Shown here piece by piece: positions 61,445 through 64,000 of a DNA stretch of 64,000 nucleotides. Location: positions 47,385,601 to 47,449,600 of the forward strand of contig NC_092461.1 in the NCBI RefSeq assembly GCF_047495875.1. Reading direction: 5' to 3'. Position numbers and translations under genes: made by a program. The number at the start of each line of letters is the position of its first letter. Position 1 is the stretch's first letter. The notes beneath the pieces were generated by a model, which did no database searches, was not told the DNA's origin, and saw nothing but the letters and a program-made list of their open reading frames with translations. The DNA comes from Pithys albifrons albifrons. Taxonomy: Eukaryota; Chordata; Aves; Passeriformes; Thamnophilidae.

Positions 61445-64000
61445 TGATGTGTGAAGAAACTAGTGTTACAATGACATGGCTGTGGTGCTATAGGGGTTAG
61501 ATTGGTATTCCACTGAAATCATTCAGCTTTAGAAACCTAAAACTTAGGCAGCAAGTCAAGACAGTGATCAAGGCTTCACTATAGTCAAAGGAAGAATAGT
61601 GGGTGATTCCTTCTGCCTCTCTTAGATGCTAAGTTCCAAAGGAAATGAAGCACACTCTGGAGCTTCAATCGGTCTTTCATTGCACTGGACATACAGACAT
61701 GTAAATTAGATATGATGCTTAACTTTTAGATTTCTAAAGTTAGTAAATTCAATTCAAACATGGTTCTCTAATAACCTGAATCAGCTTATGTGAAAGCAAG
61801 TGAAAACTTACTGCTGACCTCCATGGGATTGAAACCATATTTAGGTAGCAACACAAATACAACTTTGTGTTGTCTTGTGCTAACAGTTGTGCTAGTGATA
61901 ATATTGATGTGTCAGCATTGAAATTACTCAAGATCTAAAACTGACTGACAGTTATTTCTGAGAATGAATCTCTTGTTGATCCATAGATCTCTATTTCTTT
62001 GGCCTTCATTCATTATGAGAGAGCTCACTGTTCAGAAATAAATGTCTTTTCAGCTTTAGATTTGGATAGGCTAGATCAGATCACCTCCATTGTCTAGTGC
62101 TAGAACACTAGCATTGTTACCTACTAAGTACTGAGTGGAAGGTTTATTTTGTAACTGATTCATCTCTTCATGTGTTCCTAAGCACTTACATAAAAAAAAG
62201 TAAGCCTGAAGCAGATCAAATAGAAAAGGATAGGAAGGATTCAGAGGGATCAAAGTGAGAAAAGGTTATTCCCAAATGCCTTCTGAAATGCCAGTCTTCA
62301 GCACTGAACTGAAAGTACTCTACAGCTGATACTACCTATCAGAGCCTGGAGCATGCCAGCAGGAAAGTGGTCTCTCCTCTGTAGGAGTCATTCTCCACTC
62401 CAAACAAAAACTTATTTCTTAAATTAGAGTTGTTTAATGAATTAGGAATTTTCAGCTTTCTTTCTGCATTCCTCCTGCATTTTCTAACTCATCTTATGAG
62501 TCGCTATGGTATGCAATGAGCCAGCACAGCGTTGACTGAAGCTCTATTGCCCTAGCAGCTGAACTTACTAAAAAATGTTCTAGCACAGCAAGGTGTTTCT
62601 GAGCATGCATAAACCTCCATTTAGACTTAACATACCATTTATGATATCTCATTCTAAGCTGTGCATTCATTGTCTATCATTATGAATTATAGCAGGATGA
62701 CAGAATCTTTTGAAACAGCTTTCTTCAAAAACAAAGAGTAATGTTTCATTGACCAACCCCTCCTAAAAAACATGTTTTTTCCTTAGTTTCTTGGTTTCTG
62801 GAGATTTTAACTGAAATTTCTTATATTCATTAATGATTTTTGCAAGTCAGTAAGCATCTGTTCACTTTACACATACATTTAATTATATAATTTGTTCAGA
62901 ACTCTTCACATCTGTCCTTTTGGCTTGCTCTCAGTGTTCTACTGTTCTTACCCATTCCTCATGCAACGCAGATATCTTGTACTGCAGCATTTGATTTATT
63001 TTCTTTTTTAGTATTATTTTTGCTTTTTGATTCAAGAAAGCAAAGAAGAACATGCATGGATTTACTATTTTTGATTTTTTACATTTGTATGTTAACTTAC
63101 ATTCAGGCTGTTGAAATGCTAGTGCATTGCCACCTTAGAGTCATGGCTCAAGTTGAAACTTGAGTAGTCCAAAAGAGTTTCCTCAAACATTCTCTCACTT
63201 ATTTAGTTATTTTAAATTTAATTAACACCCAATCCCATGTATTCTCCTAGTGATAAGTTTATAATTATATCACTTTCAGAAACAGTATTTTTTTTTCAAT
63301 TTCCCATATTCCAAGAGGCCATCTTCCCTTTTTACCAATTCAACCTGAACTATTTTGTATAGTAAATTACTTATTACACGGGGACAGGGCAGGAGGTAGA
63401 GATAAAGGGGAGAAGGTGAGAGGTTGTCTTGTACTAGTTCAGACAGGCGAGGCAAATATTGGTGATGGGTTGTAATAAATATACAAGAGGCAAAACTGCT
63501 TAACTGAAACTGTTACCTAGTTCGGTGTGCTAAATACTTTGCTTACCAGACTTACCTAGGATGTGATTTCACTTCTCTGATCTAAGTCGTACAGATTCGA
63601 GTACACATTTTCCTGACCTTGGAAAAAGTTTCCTTGTGTGGGCCACATCACAGAAATAAAGCTCAGCAGACATTAGGATGCAGATTCTGTATTACCTTTC
63701 TTCTATTACTGCTGCAGGTGATGACACATATTTTCAACAATGGTCATTATCCTTAGGGAATTTTTATATCAAAGACAGTAAACTATGAACCTGCACCAAA
63801 TAGCCATGTCTGTCCTGGGGTGTGTTTATTTTTCCCTTGCCAACCCCCTGCCCTCCTGCCCCATTCAATAAGGCATAGCACTTGGAGAGGGTACATAATT
63901 TATGATATTTTGGTATCAAGGGCCTTTCTTAGCCATCTCCAGTGAAACAAAATATTAATTGAAAGAACCCTTCAGCAAAACTATAGAAACAGAGATTTCA
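61445..64000. other. AT-rich non-coding stretch to the window end
   Basis: I see no gene, RNA gene or clear repeat. There is a short purine-rich patch at about 63,379-63,420. Confidence 0.55.

Noticed and set aside
1..64000. CRISPR arrays, bacterial operons, riboswitches
   Set aside because: The window is vertebrate nuclear DNA. No regularly spaced direct repeats with unique spacers and no operon-like gene packing are present.

Overview
The window looks like bird nuclear DNA. The evidence is many CR1 LINE fragments in both orientations, several avian-type endogenous retrovirus LTRs, long AT-rich non-coding stretches, and one sharp CpG island. No complete host protein-coding gene can be supported. 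The only host-gene signal is the CpG island at about 14.7-15.8 kb, which is probably a promoter, with a weak candidate first coding exon on the minus strand.

Layout. 1-14.7 kb: AT-rich non-coding DNA with two short CR1 tails. 14.7-15.8 kb: CpG island. 18.2-26.7 kb: a three-layer nest of mobile elements. A minus-strand CR1 was split by an LTR of about 645 bp (5-bp target duplication ACCAC). That LTR was later split by a 6.76-kb provirus (5-bp target duplication ACAAG). 26.7-49 kb: non-coding DNA with an ancient CR1, more recent CR1 copies, a degenerate LTR/leader/gag-like remnant at 34.3-35.8 kb, and an LTR at 41 kb whose relative lies at 60.9-61.4 kb. 49.1-50.4 kb: an RTE-type LINE fragment with a recognisable endonuclease domain, bracketed by a 12-bp direct repeat. 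50.4-64 kb: non-coding DNA with a telomere-like patch, a long CA repeat, a CR1 tail and the second LTR.

The provirus is the main item. Its two 628-bp LTRs look identical by eye, so the insertion is very young. It has a primer-binding site matching tRNA-Lys, one long gag frame, a UAG followed by pro-pol in the same frame, one frameshift between reverse transcriptase and RNase H, a DDE integrase, a polypurine tract and no env. The pol and the C-terminal half of Gag look like class III (ERV-L) elements. Gag begins with about 140 residues holding three or four hydrophobic, membrane-like segments, and also carries a 57-bp in-frame tandem repeat. A membrane-anchored Gag in an env-less ERV-L-like element is the most unusual thing here. 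The second is the RTE fragment, because RTE LINEs are known from only some bird lineages.

All identifications come from reading the sequence. No database search was possible.
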